In this document: positions 37,317-49,951 of the stretch, piece after piece
Layout: every line of letters begins with the position of its first letter
How positions within the stretch are numbered: position 1 is the stretch's first letter
Translations under genes and position numbers: made by a program
The notes under the pieces: generated by a model
What the model saw: only the letters and a program-made list of their open reading frames with translations
What the model was told of the DNA's origin: nothing
Databases searched by the model: none
From: Dioscorea cayenensis subsp. rotundata
Taxonomy: Eukaryota; Streptophyta; Magnoliopsida; Dioscoreales; Dioscoreaceae
NCBI RefSeq assembly: GCF_009730915.1
Contig: NC_052477.1
Location: 1-64,000 of the forward strand
Direction of reading: 5' to 3'
Length of the DNA: 64,000 nt

Positions 37317-38618
37317 AAACTGGAAAAATCTAATTAGATTCAATTACCAGAAAAAGCAGGAGACAATCTAAGTTAGATACCTCGCAATATTATGAAAAGA
37401 AATAAAGAATACTTCAAGATAAACCACCTTAAAACTATTAAGCATAATAGAGAGGATGCTAGTATATGATCTTTTGTTTCCATCTCTAGCTATAGTTTAT
37501 TAGCTTTGTTTCATTATCCTTATTTATTATTGTATTTATTTAAATAACTTTAGTTGCAAGGAATTAGTAATCGACAACATAGTCCTTGTAAAAAAGATAT
37601 CTTATTTACTACTTGATGGCATGTTGAATGATGCTCAAATATGTGTGTCTCTCCATTATATTTATGCGTATGAAGCATGTATTGCTAAAGGAAGTGTGCT
37701 TATTTGATATTTAAATTTGGTAAAAGATTTCATCAATGATTCCCTACACAAAGTAAAGCATAATACATATTCATAAGGCAAACATGTCTGAGAAAGAAAT
37801 TAGTAAGGGTAAAATCATCGCTTAAATCAAAATTTGAGTTAATACAAAGAAAAAGATAACACTACCAAAACAAAGAACCAAAAATTAACTAATTAATTAA
37901 AAAACCTGCCAACATACCTTCAATGATGTCACAGTAGTCACATCCACAGAGAATGGCCAAATCAATGAATTGATCCAGGGTGAGACCTAGCTTCTCCAAC
38001 ACCTAAAAGCAAAGAAGAAGCAAACAATCACTATGTCTAAAGATAATTACAAGTAGTTAGAAGCAGTGGCAGAACTAGAAAGAAAATAAAGGGGTGCTGA
38101 CTTGAAAAAATTGAAACTATGTTTAATAAATAGATAATTGACTGTAAGCCCTACAGTAATATATGCATGATCACCATTAGACAAGAGCGACCTTCAGAAT
38201 TACATATTCTCTCCTATGTGTTTCACTTGAGTTTGGACCCATTAACTTGTGAAGAAGCTTGGGAGCACCAAATGCCAGTGCATCCATATTTTCTGATGCG
38301 ACACCGTAGGCCTTTTCAACCTTGCATAAGAATGCACATTCTGCTTGAGCTTCACTGAGGGCTTACATATTAAAAAGAAACATTCAGAAAAATTGTTGAT
38401 GGGATAATAACCGCCAAAGATAAGAACTGAAGAAGGAGAATAATGAAGTAATGGATAGTATGAAGAACTGAAGGGAACGGCTGACTGGGGACTGCTGACG
38501 GGGGGAGTGGGGAAGTTGGGATTTAAGAAGAAGATGTTCTACTTTTACAAAATTTAGGTAAACTTGATAAATATCTTATCTTATTTTATTTTATCTAATC
38601 TTAATTTTAATATAACAT
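37317..38618 (+). repeat. Tandem duplication, copy 2 (about 1,302 bp)
   Basis: Same content as 35989-37316, starting at the exact end of copy 1 and ending in the same TAACAT before unique DNA. Confidence 0.95.
37918..38361 (-). pseudogene. FEN1 flap endonuclease exon pair, copy 2
   Basis: Duplicate of the pair at 36601-37044: first exon 38361-38192 (170 nt), second exon 38002-37918 (85 nt), splice sites conserved. It shares the same extra two bases near the first exon start, so that change predates the tandem duplication. Small differences exist, for example a charged-residue change in the loop around GAPKL. Confidence 0.85.
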
Positions 38619-39032
38619 ATTTATCTATAATTGAAAATTAAAAAACTTTTGATTAAAATTTTTAAAACAATTTTTCATATATTTATCTTCGAGCAGAGCA
38701 ACTCTATTTTACTAAAAATCTAAAACGTTATTAATAAATCCCAAAAAAATTTGAAAACCAAATATTTGGGCATTATAATATTATATCAATATTGATTTTT
38801 TAATAAATAAAATTAATCATATGAGTTATTTTTAATAAATATTATATTTATATATATATACAATTTACAAGTCAGGGATTTTCACCCTCGCGGGGATTCT
38901 CCACGGCGAGACACTGCAGTGAGCGGGGCGGGAGTACCGCCTGCCTCGTCCCCGCCTGTGAGCGGGAGAGGTTTTTCAGCTTCCTCGCGAACATGGATTT
39001 TCCACCCCACTTGCATTCCTAATTCTAGCTGG
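38619..39032. other. Intergenic DNA with a GC-rich patch
   Basis: AT-rich, except for about 38878-39010, which is rich in CGGGG and CCCCGC words with a partly palindromic look. It may be the edge of an unrecognised transposon. No gene is seen. Confidence 0.5.
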
Positions 39033-39103
39033 TCTTTAGATGTTAGCATCTCCTCTAAAAAATAATTATATGATGGTTAATAGCAGCATTGTTAAAAACA
39101 CAC

Positions 39104-39134
<31 letters not shown>

Positions 39135-40680
39135 TTCAATCTCTCTACATGACGTCCCATAGATATCTATGGATGTCCATCTATCGTCGGATCTCGATCC
39201 GATGCCAATCGTCACTGGGACGAAGCATACTACAAGCATATGAACAGAAAGTCATCTTGTTTTGAAACAGAAGATATCGAATGAAACGGTGATCTTTGTT
39301 CGTGATCTACTGGATCGGATCGCTGATCCAACGGTGACATCAGACGTCCATAAGATGTACGAATTTCTATATATATATATACATTTTGATGTCAGTGACT
39401 TTGTTTTAGATCACTCGCAAATATATATATAAACTAAGAAAAACACCAAAAATATAAATGTGTATATATATATATACATACATTTTGGCTAATCGCGGAC
39501 TTGTCTAGATCACTTGCAAATATATATATATATATACACACATTTATATTTTGGTGTTTTTCTTAGTTTATATATATATTTGCGAGTGATCTAGACAAGT
39601 CTGCGATTAGCCAAAATGTATATATATATATATATATTTGCGAGTGATCTAGACAAGTCCGCGATTAGCCCTATTAATTCAAGTGTCAGCTAGATATGTT
39701 TCATTTGTGATGCTTTGGTGTGGTTTTAAAAAATAAGTTTTCTTTCCTTCTCGGACACGCACTGCTCTTTATATATATATATATATATGATTTTATTTCC
39801 ACGTATAGTTAATATTTTGTTGTTTTAATTTGTATTGTATTCCCATAACTTATGTAACTTTTGTAACTTTTTTTTTGTTTTATTAATATATGCAGTTTAT
39901 CCACTATTTCATTTTACACATGTAGAAAAAAAAATCAAAATATGAAAAAATATCTCATTCTATAAATATAATAAACAATATTTTAAAGAACACAAATAAA
40001 ATAGTCAATATTTTTCTTTCATTTATAAACATAAAGTTTTTATCCAAATAGATACTCAAATCATTCATAAAAGATATTTCTACATGATTACATTATGTAT
40101 GCATTTTTATTTTATAAATATTTTCTTATGAATTATCATTCATTCATGTGGGTATCAATTTTCATACTCGAAAATCATGTAAATGTTTTGACATATTAAC
40201 TTAATATTTTTTTATCTATTAAATCCAAGAAAATATTTCATAATTTTTCAATATTTTTTTTAAATATTCAAACTTTTTAATTGGTAGAGGACACCAAGTG
40301 AAATAAAATCAGCAGAGGATCATATAATATTTTTAAAAGTTAAGGGAATGGTAAAATATTTGCCACAGTAAAATTTTTTTTAGTATAGTTAATCATAAGC
40401 CATGATACTTTTTGGTAATTAAATTGAATTCTTGGGATGTAAATGAACTAATGCATTGGTAAATAGCTTGGAGAATGGAGACTCAACTAGTCAAAGGATT
40501 CAATTTGGTTTGTTTATTAAGCTAAACAAGAAATTCTCAAATCCAATTTTTGAGCTTAATTTATTTATTAACCTAAAGGAGTGTTTTTTTTTTTAACTTG
40601 ACTCATTAAAACCCATGAACAACTTTGTCACTATAGCATATTTTACTAATTTAAACATTTTATTATTACTACAATAGCTG
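39033..40680 (+). repeat. Dispersed repeat block, copy 2 (partner at 21543-22985)
   Basis: Same landmarks and order as the first copy, but with about 550 bp of extra AT-rich and inverted-repeat DNA at roughly 39090-39640 and without the 350-bp segment of copy 1. Divergence is moderate, so the duplication is not recent. Confidence 0.75.
39382..39670. repeat. Fold-back array of a roughly 80-bp unit
   Basis: A unit containing CTAATCGCGGACTTGTCTAG, GATCACTCGCAAATATATAT and AAGAAAAACACCAAAAATAT occurs about four times. Two copies run one way (about 39382-39465, 39479-39545) and two the other (about 39537-39618, 39625-39670), separated by (TA)n. It could fold into a long hairpin. Confidence 0.85.
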
Positions 40681-40795
40681 TGTTGCAGTAATTAAATTAC
40701 TGTGATTTTCTGAATTAAGCTCAAATTCTACATCTTCGTACCAAGTTTAAAATTTAATTTTAACAAATAAAGCTCGAAATAGATTCAACTGAAGG

Positions 40796-40856
40796 TTTGG
40801 TTTGGTTCGGTTCGGTTCGGTTCAGTTCGGTTTGGTTCGGGTAAAATAGTGCTAAA
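40796..40856. repeat. (GGTTC)n pentanucleotide array
   Basis: Imperfect tandem GGTTC/GGTTT units upstream of the DRM3-like gene, followed by a short inverted copy (AACCGAAC). Such arrays are common at plant transposon edges. Confidence 0.8.
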
Positions 40857-40951
40857 CCGAACTTAAAACATAGCAAGGCTCGGCTCCGCTCTTGTTTACA
40901 TCTAAATTGGGAAAAATACTATTTTGTTTCTCATCTCGCTTCGATGCTCTT

Positions 40952-40964
40952 AAACCCTAACCCT
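40952..40964 (+). promoter_or_regulatory. Telo-box-like motif (AAACCCTAACCC)
   Basis: Interstitial telomere motif in a less AT-rich segment (40920-41060) that looks like the leader or promoter of the DRM3-like gene. Telo-boxes are known in promoters of plant replication and translation genes. Function here is inference. Confidence 0.4.
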
Positions 40965-42405
40965 CTTGGTCGACGATCAACGAGCTTGAGCTTGCCGATC
41001 AACCTATCTACTGCTCCGGTCGTGGCTGCCGTTTGGATTTCGTGGGTGCTGGTTTGATCTAAAGCAGGAATCAATGTTCTTGTCCCTTGTTTTCTTCTTC
41101 AATTCAATGGTTTAATCGCTTCGAGCTTTGTGTAGTGATCAGTTCTTGTTCTAGGTGGTCATCCTCTCCATTTTCTTGTTATATAAACTGTTTATGCGTT
41201 GTTTCGTTCTGCATTGCTTATTCTAGGGTTTTCAGTGTTTGATACTGGTTCGTGGATTTCTTTGTTTCAAGTGATTTTTCAGGGGATAAGTAGAAAATGC
41301 AAAAAGAAAAATCAATTTTTGGTTAAATTTGCAAACTTTGAATTTTATGAATGCCAGAGAATGACTCCCTTATGATCGATTTTGTGTTTGTAGGATGTGA
41401 TACATGCCTGCTTTGGATAAATATTTGGGAGACCTCGCCTAGTGTTTAAAAATGGTACTGTTTTTATCTATTGGTGAATTGAAAGAACCCTCATATGCCT
41501 TTGTTTATGGTTATTGTATTATTACCGCTTGTTTCCTGAATAGGTCAAAGAAGAAGATTGCTCTGATAGCAATGCATGTTCAAAATGCTGAAGTGATCAA
41601 TCAAAAATTTGATCAAGGATGAGCCATTGATTTGAAGCCAGCTCTGGAAACAGAGGTGAAGGCCTTAGTTTAAGTTTGCAGTTCATACTTTTACTTAAAA
41701 CGTCAGTTGGTATCATTCTTTGTGCAATAAGTATACATAGGTACAACTTTTTTTTAATGATGCTAGTGATGGTTTTGTGTTGCCAGTGTGGTTTAAAACA
41801 TGACATCTTATAAAGCAAAATGTATGACTTGTTGATTAAGAGAAAAAAAAAATATCTTTCCTACAAGTTAGGTTAGCTGTAATGCTTAATGCTCCACTGT
41901 TATATTCTCGTCATAGATGGCTAGTTTTCCAACTGGTTATTTTCATGCATCACAATTGTCATTGTATCACTTCCTTTGGTCAAAGTTGACTGCTTTGCTT
42001 TGCTTTTAGTCAAGTTAAGGATGATTGATTATTGATTATCAGTTATAGAATGCATTGGTGAATTTGTGTGTGAATCAAATGGTTGATGTGATCTATGTTG
42101 AAAAATTACCTTGCTGCTGCAGTTTAGCCTAGGTTTTTCCTGACCATATACTCATCATTATATGACTACAGGTATGTTTAATTCCTTTATCAGCGGGTGT
42201 ATATCATTCTCTTCATAATTACTTGGTGCATTTTGGTTTGTCTGTTTGATGTACGGAAGTCAAATAAACGAATTAGTCTACTCTAGCACAAATGCTCATG
42301 CCCATGTGTTGGCAAAACTAAGATTTGTTTTTTAGCAGGCCCACTTCAGATGCATGTTATATCTATCTTCTGCTTAAGTACTTATTTCAGTTTTTTTTAT
42401 TGTAG

Positions 42406-45400
42406 AGAATTCATTCAAGTTCATCCAGTGGTCATTTGAAATCATATTTTGTTGGAATGGGGTTTTCACCATCCCTTGTTGATAAAGTGATCAAGGAACA
42501 TGGTAGGCATATATGCAATCCTTGTGGATGTGTTCCACTTTTTAATATGTATGCACTTATTTCAACTATTTATTCTTGTCTATTGATCAACAGGCATGTT
42601 TTCTTGAATTCAGGTGAAGGTGATGCTAACCTGCTATTGGAAACTCTCTTTACATATTCTGTGAGTGGTTATTTCTGCATATTTATATGATGTTCTTATC
42701 TAAATAAAACAATAAGGACCTTCTTGTTTATTGTGCCTCCAAGTAATATATTTTGTCTTGTACTTAATGCTTGGATAATTTTCTGGCTGACTTAGGCTCT
42801 TGAGAAGTCCAGTAGTCCCAAAGCTTCAGATTCTAAGGATGGATTATCTGGTTCTGACAAGGAAGGGGGTGATTCACCTCTTAACTTTACTTCGGATGAT
42901 GAAGAAATGGAGGTATATCTTTAACAATTCATTTTCCTTGTAAACACAACTTCTACTTGTCTAGAATCACATGTGTAGTATCTATTCTGCTATTCACATC
43001 ATCAATTCTGGAGCGTGGAAATTTTGTTTTGGTTGGATTTTTCCATAATTCCATGCCATATTCTTACTATTGCTTTTTTTGGGCGTCCCAGATATGCATT
43101 TAATTTGTTTGTCCTTAGGTACTAAATGTTTTTTTGCATATTCACCTTTGTATAGTTCTCAGTTCTTGTTGACACATTACAGGGGCACACTGAGCCTGTT
43201 AATGTTGACTTGGATGACAAGAGGTCTTACTTGTTAATGATGGATTTTTCAGAGGAAGAAGTTGCCATGGCAATAAATAACCTAGGTTAATAAACTTCTC
43301 TCTGCTCCTTTGGTGATATATTGTCATTCAGTTCACATTGTATTGGTGTAATGTCAATGATGATTTCAACATAAGTATGAAGCCTTGTTTTTTCAAGATT
43401 GAATATTTGCATCTCTACATCTCTAGAGGACAAGATCAAATTTTCTTGCCATATTTATCGTTATTGTTGCATTTGCATAACTTGAATTAGTTTTCTAACT
43501 GTTTAGCCCAGTGGTAGACATTCCATTTTTTAATAGATTGCTGTTCAGAATCATACATACTGTTTGAGCTTGTAGAGATGATCTTTTGTGTTTTGAACAA
43601 TGGAGGACTTACAACCTAAACATCATCTGTGTGTAGGTTCTTATCCATGCATCACTTTCTGCTTGTGATTCGGATGTGTTTACATGACCACATCCACATA
43701 TGACTTAATACTAATATACACCTAAGTTATAGTGGTCAATTAATGTCTGCTTGTTATTACTTATCATGCTTCTCTATGAAAGAATAAAATTTGCATTTTA
43801 CTTCTTTATTGCTTGAAAATGTTTATTGGGTTGTGCATTATTAAGGTTTGATGACATTGTGTTTTTGTATTTGACCAATTCATTCTGTATTTTAGGTGAA
43901 AATGCTCTTCTTACAGAACTTGTAGATTTTATAGTTGCTGCACAAACAATAGATCACTCTAAAGAGAAGGCGCTGAATGGCTTAATTCACATTGATGACG
44001 GGAAGAATAAGGTTCTTTTTTCTCTTTGGTGAAGCTTTTGTTCCTCAAGCTGTTTTGTGTTCTTAGCTTCTGCTAAATGCTTAAGTCCTCTTCGGATGCT
44101 CCTCTACTGAAGTCCATATCATTGTCATGAATTTTAGGAGCTTTGTTTTTGTTATTCTGCTTAGTAATCTATTAATTTGGTTAATTATACCCTATTGCCG
44201 TAAGTTACTATTGTCCATATATTTTATCCTGGATCCTTTTATAATTTCATGTTGATATAAACTTAAACAATGCACTCACAAAACATTGGGTAAGAAGATT
44301 TAGCCCACAATTATGTCCATTGGATTAAAAATTTTTACCGCACAAATAGTCAAATTTCCTTGAGAGCTTTGATAAAGTATTCACGTGCATGTGTTTTTCA
44401 CCATTTCATTCTACTGATGTTGGTTTTTATTTGACCTTTTTGCTTTTTGTAGGATTGTTATATTGAAATCAATTTCTATTTTGTCATTCCATCTACATGT
44501 GAACATGATCGAGGTTATTTATCTTAATGGACTGGGGAAAAGATCAAAAATGCGGCACTCATATGCTATTATAGCTTTTGATAAGCTTGTCTTTGACAAC
44601 TGCCCAAAATGCAAAACATAGTCTTGCTCCTGTAAAGTTGTTCTTTGGGTCAAAATTCACAAACATATTTTCTACATTTCTTGGTTACAAATTACCATGT
44701 TATCATAAACTGCAAAATTTGAATTTGTCAATTTTGTGTATGAGTTCTGACTTCATTATGTAGATGCCATGATTATAAAGAAAAAAGGGCATATTTTTCA
44801 GGAAGCTACTACTGAAACTCTGTTTGGCACGATGGACAAGACTCTTTGCTTGCTTCAGATGGGTTTTACGGAACGTGAAATATCCATTGCTGTCGACAAA
44901 CTTGGTAAGTATAGTTTCACGAATGTGTGAATGGAGCAATTTGTAAGAGTTAGAAGTTGAGCATTTGATGTCACTTTGGGTTCTCATTGCAGCTTCCTAG
45001 ATTTCTGTTTTTCTACCTTTGGGAAGCACATAATCTTTCAGCAGCATCTGACCCCACCCATATGTATTAGGTCATCTTTAGTATTTGGCTTTATTTTCTA
45101 CATATATAGCGAATCATTTAGGTTTGCTGAGTGTAATATTAGAACTATATTTGGTTGGTATGTTCTATACTTTAGAGTTCATTTTCAATCAAATAAAATT
45201 GATTGATCGAGGAGAATTAATCCTTGTTTAATGTCATTTAGTGTCCTGTGATTGCTCTTTCATCCTACATGTTACCCTCAAAATGTCTACACTCTTCAAT
45301 TAAAGAACTTGCTGCATATTATTTCTGTAATATCAAGCATCAGAACTAGCAAGCATCTCTGTACATTCTTTGCTGCTGATATTTGATTGCTTCTTGGTAT

Positions 45401-47423
45401 GAAAAAAAAAATGTTTTCTTTTTTTCAGGAATAGATGTTCCCATTCGTAGGCTTGCAGAATCAATAATGTCTAGCAGGTTGCCAAATACAGCTGTCAAAG
45501 AAGAATATGAGGTAACTGACCCAGTAATTACACACACACACACATCTGCAACCTTTTGTGTTGCTGAATATTGGTAGTGGTACAATAAGCCTTTTCGGTG
45601 CTCCAACAAGGTTGCTCATGGGTGAACTAAGGGTCACGAGTCTTCACATGTGTGATTAGTCATTGTGCACTTAGCTCTCTTCAGATCCCTTGTTCTCAGG
45701 GTACTTGGTCTACTGTACTGCCCATTATCTGTAGATTGATGTTTTAGTACATTATTTGTGTCTTTGAACTAAGAGTTCTTCAATTATTGAAGTTACTGTC
45801 TATGTCTTTGACATTATATGTGAACGCATCTGAGTTGGTCTATGCCTCTGTCCAATCTGTTGGTCAAAGACATCTTCAGATCAGATCTAAAGGGTTTAGA
45901 AGGTTTATATGGAGACATAGGATGATTTTGACTTTTGAGTGAAGAGGTCCTTGCTATCATATGTAAGAATCTACAAGATGCGTCTCACAATCACCATCAC
46001 CGTCAGAAACCATCGACAAGACATTTTTCAAGTTCTTATACACTTTTGCATTTTGCAGTATCAAAATGAATCGAATTGGGAGAAGAATGCATCAGAAGGA
46101 TATTCAAGCGCAATTGTCCTGCTGAATTCATGGAACCAAATGCATCAACTTCAGATTTTTATTCTGAAAAACAGCAAAGAAGGCTAAAAAAATATTGCAG
46201 TAGATGACATGGAAGCCTCTAGCAGTAAACACAAGCAACCAGGAGTAGCTAATTCAAGGGGTCATGTTACGCTGAGCATAACTTTTACGAGGAGTTCAGA
46301 AACCCACCGGGCACAAGTTGGATCAAGGAAGAAACACCCAATCTGACAGCTCCCAGTCACCTACACTCAGATGCATCATGGATAAAGGATGAAATTCCTG
46401 AACAAACAGCATCCTATGTGCAGAGGAATGTCCCGGCAATCCTATGCAGACCTCCGTATTTCTTCTATGGAAATGTCATTGATACTCCTCAGGTGACGTG
46501 GAAAAAGTTATCACAATTCCTGTATGCAGTTGAGCCAGAATTTGTGAATTCTCAGTTCTTTTCGGCCTTCATCAGGAAAGAGGGATATCTTCACAATCTA
46601 CCTACTGAGAAAAGGTTTCATATACTGCCAAAGCCACCGATGACAATTGAAGATGCACTGCCACAAACAAAAAAATGGTGGCCGTCATGGGATACCCGGA
46701 AGCAGATAAGCTGTATTAATTTTGACAGTACTGGTATCACTCGTTTGTGCGAGCGGCTAGGCAAGATGATGATGGACTCACAAGGAGTGTTATCCAAAGA
46801 ACAACAAATTGACACTCTTCACCAGTGCAAGACCTCGAACCTTCTATGGGTCGGCCCACACAGGCTGAGTCCTATAGAGGCCGAACAAGTGGAGCAAATC
46901 TTAGGGTACCCAGTTCGGCATACTGAAATCTGGGGCATGGAACCGTCTGATAGACTTAAAGTGTTAAAATACAGCTTCCAGACTGATACTCTTGGTTATC
47001 ATCTTTCTGTTCTGAAGGCTATGTATCCTGGTGGATTACGGGTGCTGTCCATTTTAGCGGGAATTGGAGGTGCTGAAGTAACCCTGCACAGGCTTGGTAT
47101 TCGTCTCAATTGTGTAGTTTCTGTCGAATCATCAGAAACCAATCGGAAAATCTTTAAGAGGTGGTGGCAAAAAACAGGACAGCCTGGACAATTAGTGCAG
47201 ATGGGAGGTGTCGGGATGCTGACCAGTCATAAGCTAGAACAATTAATGAAGGAATACGGTGATTTTGATATTGTCATCGGTGCCAATCCAGGTTCTTATA
47301 CTTCCAGGACTACCAGCGCAGGCGATTTCTCCATGGGAATGGACATAAGCCTTTTTCTTCGAATACGCACGTGTACTACAACGAGTAAGGAGCATGGCGG
47401 GGAAGAAGCAGATGATTTGTTAA
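42406..47423 (+). CDS. DRM3: DRM3-like DNA (cytosine-5) methyltransferase paralogue, frame-disrupted
   Basis: Exons: 42406-42502, 42614-42660, 42796-42912, 43183-43285, 43896-44011, 44802-44904, 45429-45511, 46059-47423, in phase up to the last. An upstream exon beginning around 41451 (ATG) and 41546-41660 is possible. Three UBA domains are visible: VGMGFSPSLVDKVIKEHG, LMMDFSEEEVAMAINNLG and LLQMGFTEREISIAVDKLG. The last exon is a rearranged DRM methyltransferase domain with motif I LSILAGIGGAEVTLHRLGI. Where active DRM1/2 have GGSPCNN, it reads GANPGSY, so the catalytic cysteine is gone, as in DRM3. DRM3 is an inactive helper of DRM2 in RNA-directed DNA methylation. The last exon shifts frame about four times, including after the T-run 47352-47356, where the family end FFEYARVLQRVRSMAG continues in the next frame to 47423. 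Confidence 0.8.
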
Positions 47424-47497
47424 TATCAATCGATTTCCGAGCTATGATCGTATGGTGTATTACCTTTTGTTCTGGTTTCTGGTTCCTGTCTTTGTAA

Positions 47498-49951
47498 GAA
47501 ACAATGCATCTTCAATGACATGTTGCCTACCAAATTACATTGGATCTCTCATTTATTTATTTATTTATTTATTTTGTCATGCTTGTGAATTTGAATATGA
47601 ATGATTAACTTACAGCCAGGAATGAAGGCTTTCAGGGGCCATTGAGAGGTCTATATTCAACTTACTAGCACCATCATCATATATTACAATGTTTGCATCC
47701 ACATTATGAATCACTGAATGAGGAATCCAACACAATGTAGGCCAATATTAATCATCATTTTGTCATTGGACCCTCCATTTTTCCTTAGTCAATGGCTGTG
47801 ATTTTTGTATGCCATTTTTCTTCTTCTTCAAATGATTAAAAAAGTCTTCCATACTTTCTAGATAAGCCTTCCCAAACTCATATCTTAATAGCTCACCTAA
47901 TTAGGTACCTCGGCCTCGGTGGTCATCATCGGCTTCTATTTAATTTTTTGCTTTGCCTTGTAGTTTTAGAAGTTTATTTCTTCTTCCTTTGATGAAGCAC
48001 TAAGCAAAGTAAACTCAACTTAAAAGTTCAAAAACAAAAGTGTGCTAATCTCTTTTGCTCCACTAATATTTTCTTTGATACTTAGTGCCTTAGTGCTTGT
48101 GTTGATGATGAATGGATGTGATGATTATGATTGATAATAAGTTTTGTCTATTGAAAGCAATGCAGAAAAAAAAGAAAGTAGAAGATGCTCTTGATATACC
48201 TCGATTCCTCTATTTTCGATTTACTTTTCTAAGTTTATAAAAGGACGAGCTTACGAATCTTTGAACAATTTTATTCATCAACAACATTCATTAGTGAAAT
48301 CATTCCAGATACTGAATATTAGCATTCAGGATCCTGTTTATGTTTTGCATTAGATAAGACTAAGAGCAGAGAACAACATTTCAATCCAATTCGACTTTCT
48401 TTCATGTCACCAAAAGATGAATAATAAAAGCCGAACAATTTTTCTGACCGACCTTCGCCCCCACCACCTGAAAAAGCATTCTATGCACTTAATCTTTGAA
48501 CTTATTTAAAGATTCAAATGATTCAAAAGGCAACACTAAACTTTATTTTCAGTTTCAACTGTAATCATGAATACATTATACAAGCTTAACACTTTGATCT
48601 TAAAGTTTTATCACTAAATCACACGTTTGACTAGTTTAATAACAAAAAGCATTAAAGAGGAGTTTAACTTTTACTTAAATAAACAGTCATATGATCTGTG
48701 ATCTCAGTATAATAATAAATCTATTTCAATTTCAATTAAACTAACCATGTGATCGTTAATGTTAATTAGATTATCCTCCCTTGCTACTGCATGTCAACTA
48801 CAATATCGCGTGACAATTGAGCACTCTTTCTTCTACGAATTCTGTAGAAAACTCTAATTTCTGATAATAAAGTATTACGAGCTTGAATCACTACGTCAGT
48901 TATCGAAATTTATAGTTGTTGAGAGTGATATCACTAGTTTAGTTGGTTCTTGATGGGCATTGCTTGAAAGTTACGAACATCTCTATAAGTCAACTCTATA
49001 CGGGCAGTTCAAGTAGGCCTTTTTATTTTATTATGCTAAACAACAAACCAGACATCATCCATTGAGATGCATGCTCTGTACTGGCCTTCAATTTCAGCAA
49101 GCATCCTGACATATTCAACGCCAAATTTCCGATTAAAAAAAAATTGTATGCAGTTTACAGAGTTCCTAGGTTTGTTTTCTATTCAATTATTCATTAGGTG
49201 GATGTGTTAAACACAAGTATTTAATTGTTATGATTAAATAGTTTATGATTATTTTACTGAACAAGTGCAGAATTAGTATTATTATCTTTTGGGAAGCAAA
49301 TTCTCAGTATAATAAAGAAGAACATAATAAAACAATTTCTTTGTATTTGAACATGAATGTTAGGTTTTAAACTTTACAAAAGCCTGCAAATTGCATAGCT
49401 TAGGACAATAAAAATATGAAGCCAGACATAATCACACCCTTCCCACTACTCACACAACACAAAAGCTTCAGATACGTTTTGGTTTGTTCTAAAGTACTGT
49501 TAAGCACACCAAATGACCGATCTCTGTTTTGTTTTCTTACATGCTTCATTATTTCTGTTTGAATTATTGTATCTTTAGGCCATTGACCAAACTACCCCTT
49601 CACCAAATATGCGAGCACTTTTTCGACTTTTCAGCTCTTATATATAGACCTTCATTCATTCATGGCTTCTCAGTTTGCACTTCATTCATGCAAAGTTTGC
49701 TTTGAATCATGTAATGTTGGTGTCTTTCCAGCCCGATTTCAACTCTTCGATTTTTTTTCTTCTGTTTATCCTGTCTATTTCAGCTATTCAGTAAAACCGA
49801 CCCTTATATCATATACCCCTCATAGCACATTTTATATATATGTAGTCCTTGAGTTACCCACATAATGTAATCAGATAACTCTGGATTGGTAAGTTTAGTC
49901 AAACAGAGTGGTAGATAAATCCTTGTTTTTGTTTCTGAAATAAGCTAGACA
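47498..49951. other. Intergenic, no gene seen
   Basis: AT-rich DNA between the methyltransferase and the boron transporter, with a (TTAT)n run near 47553-47576. The last few hundred bases (about 49640-49951) probably hold the boron transporter leader. A 67-codon frame at 49662-49865 has no recognisable feature. Confidence 0.6.

Noticed and set aside
36850-38358. Two identical 63-codon plus-strand frames
   Set aside because: They are antisense to the FEN1 exons, which explain the conservation better. Their repetition only reflects the tandem duplication.
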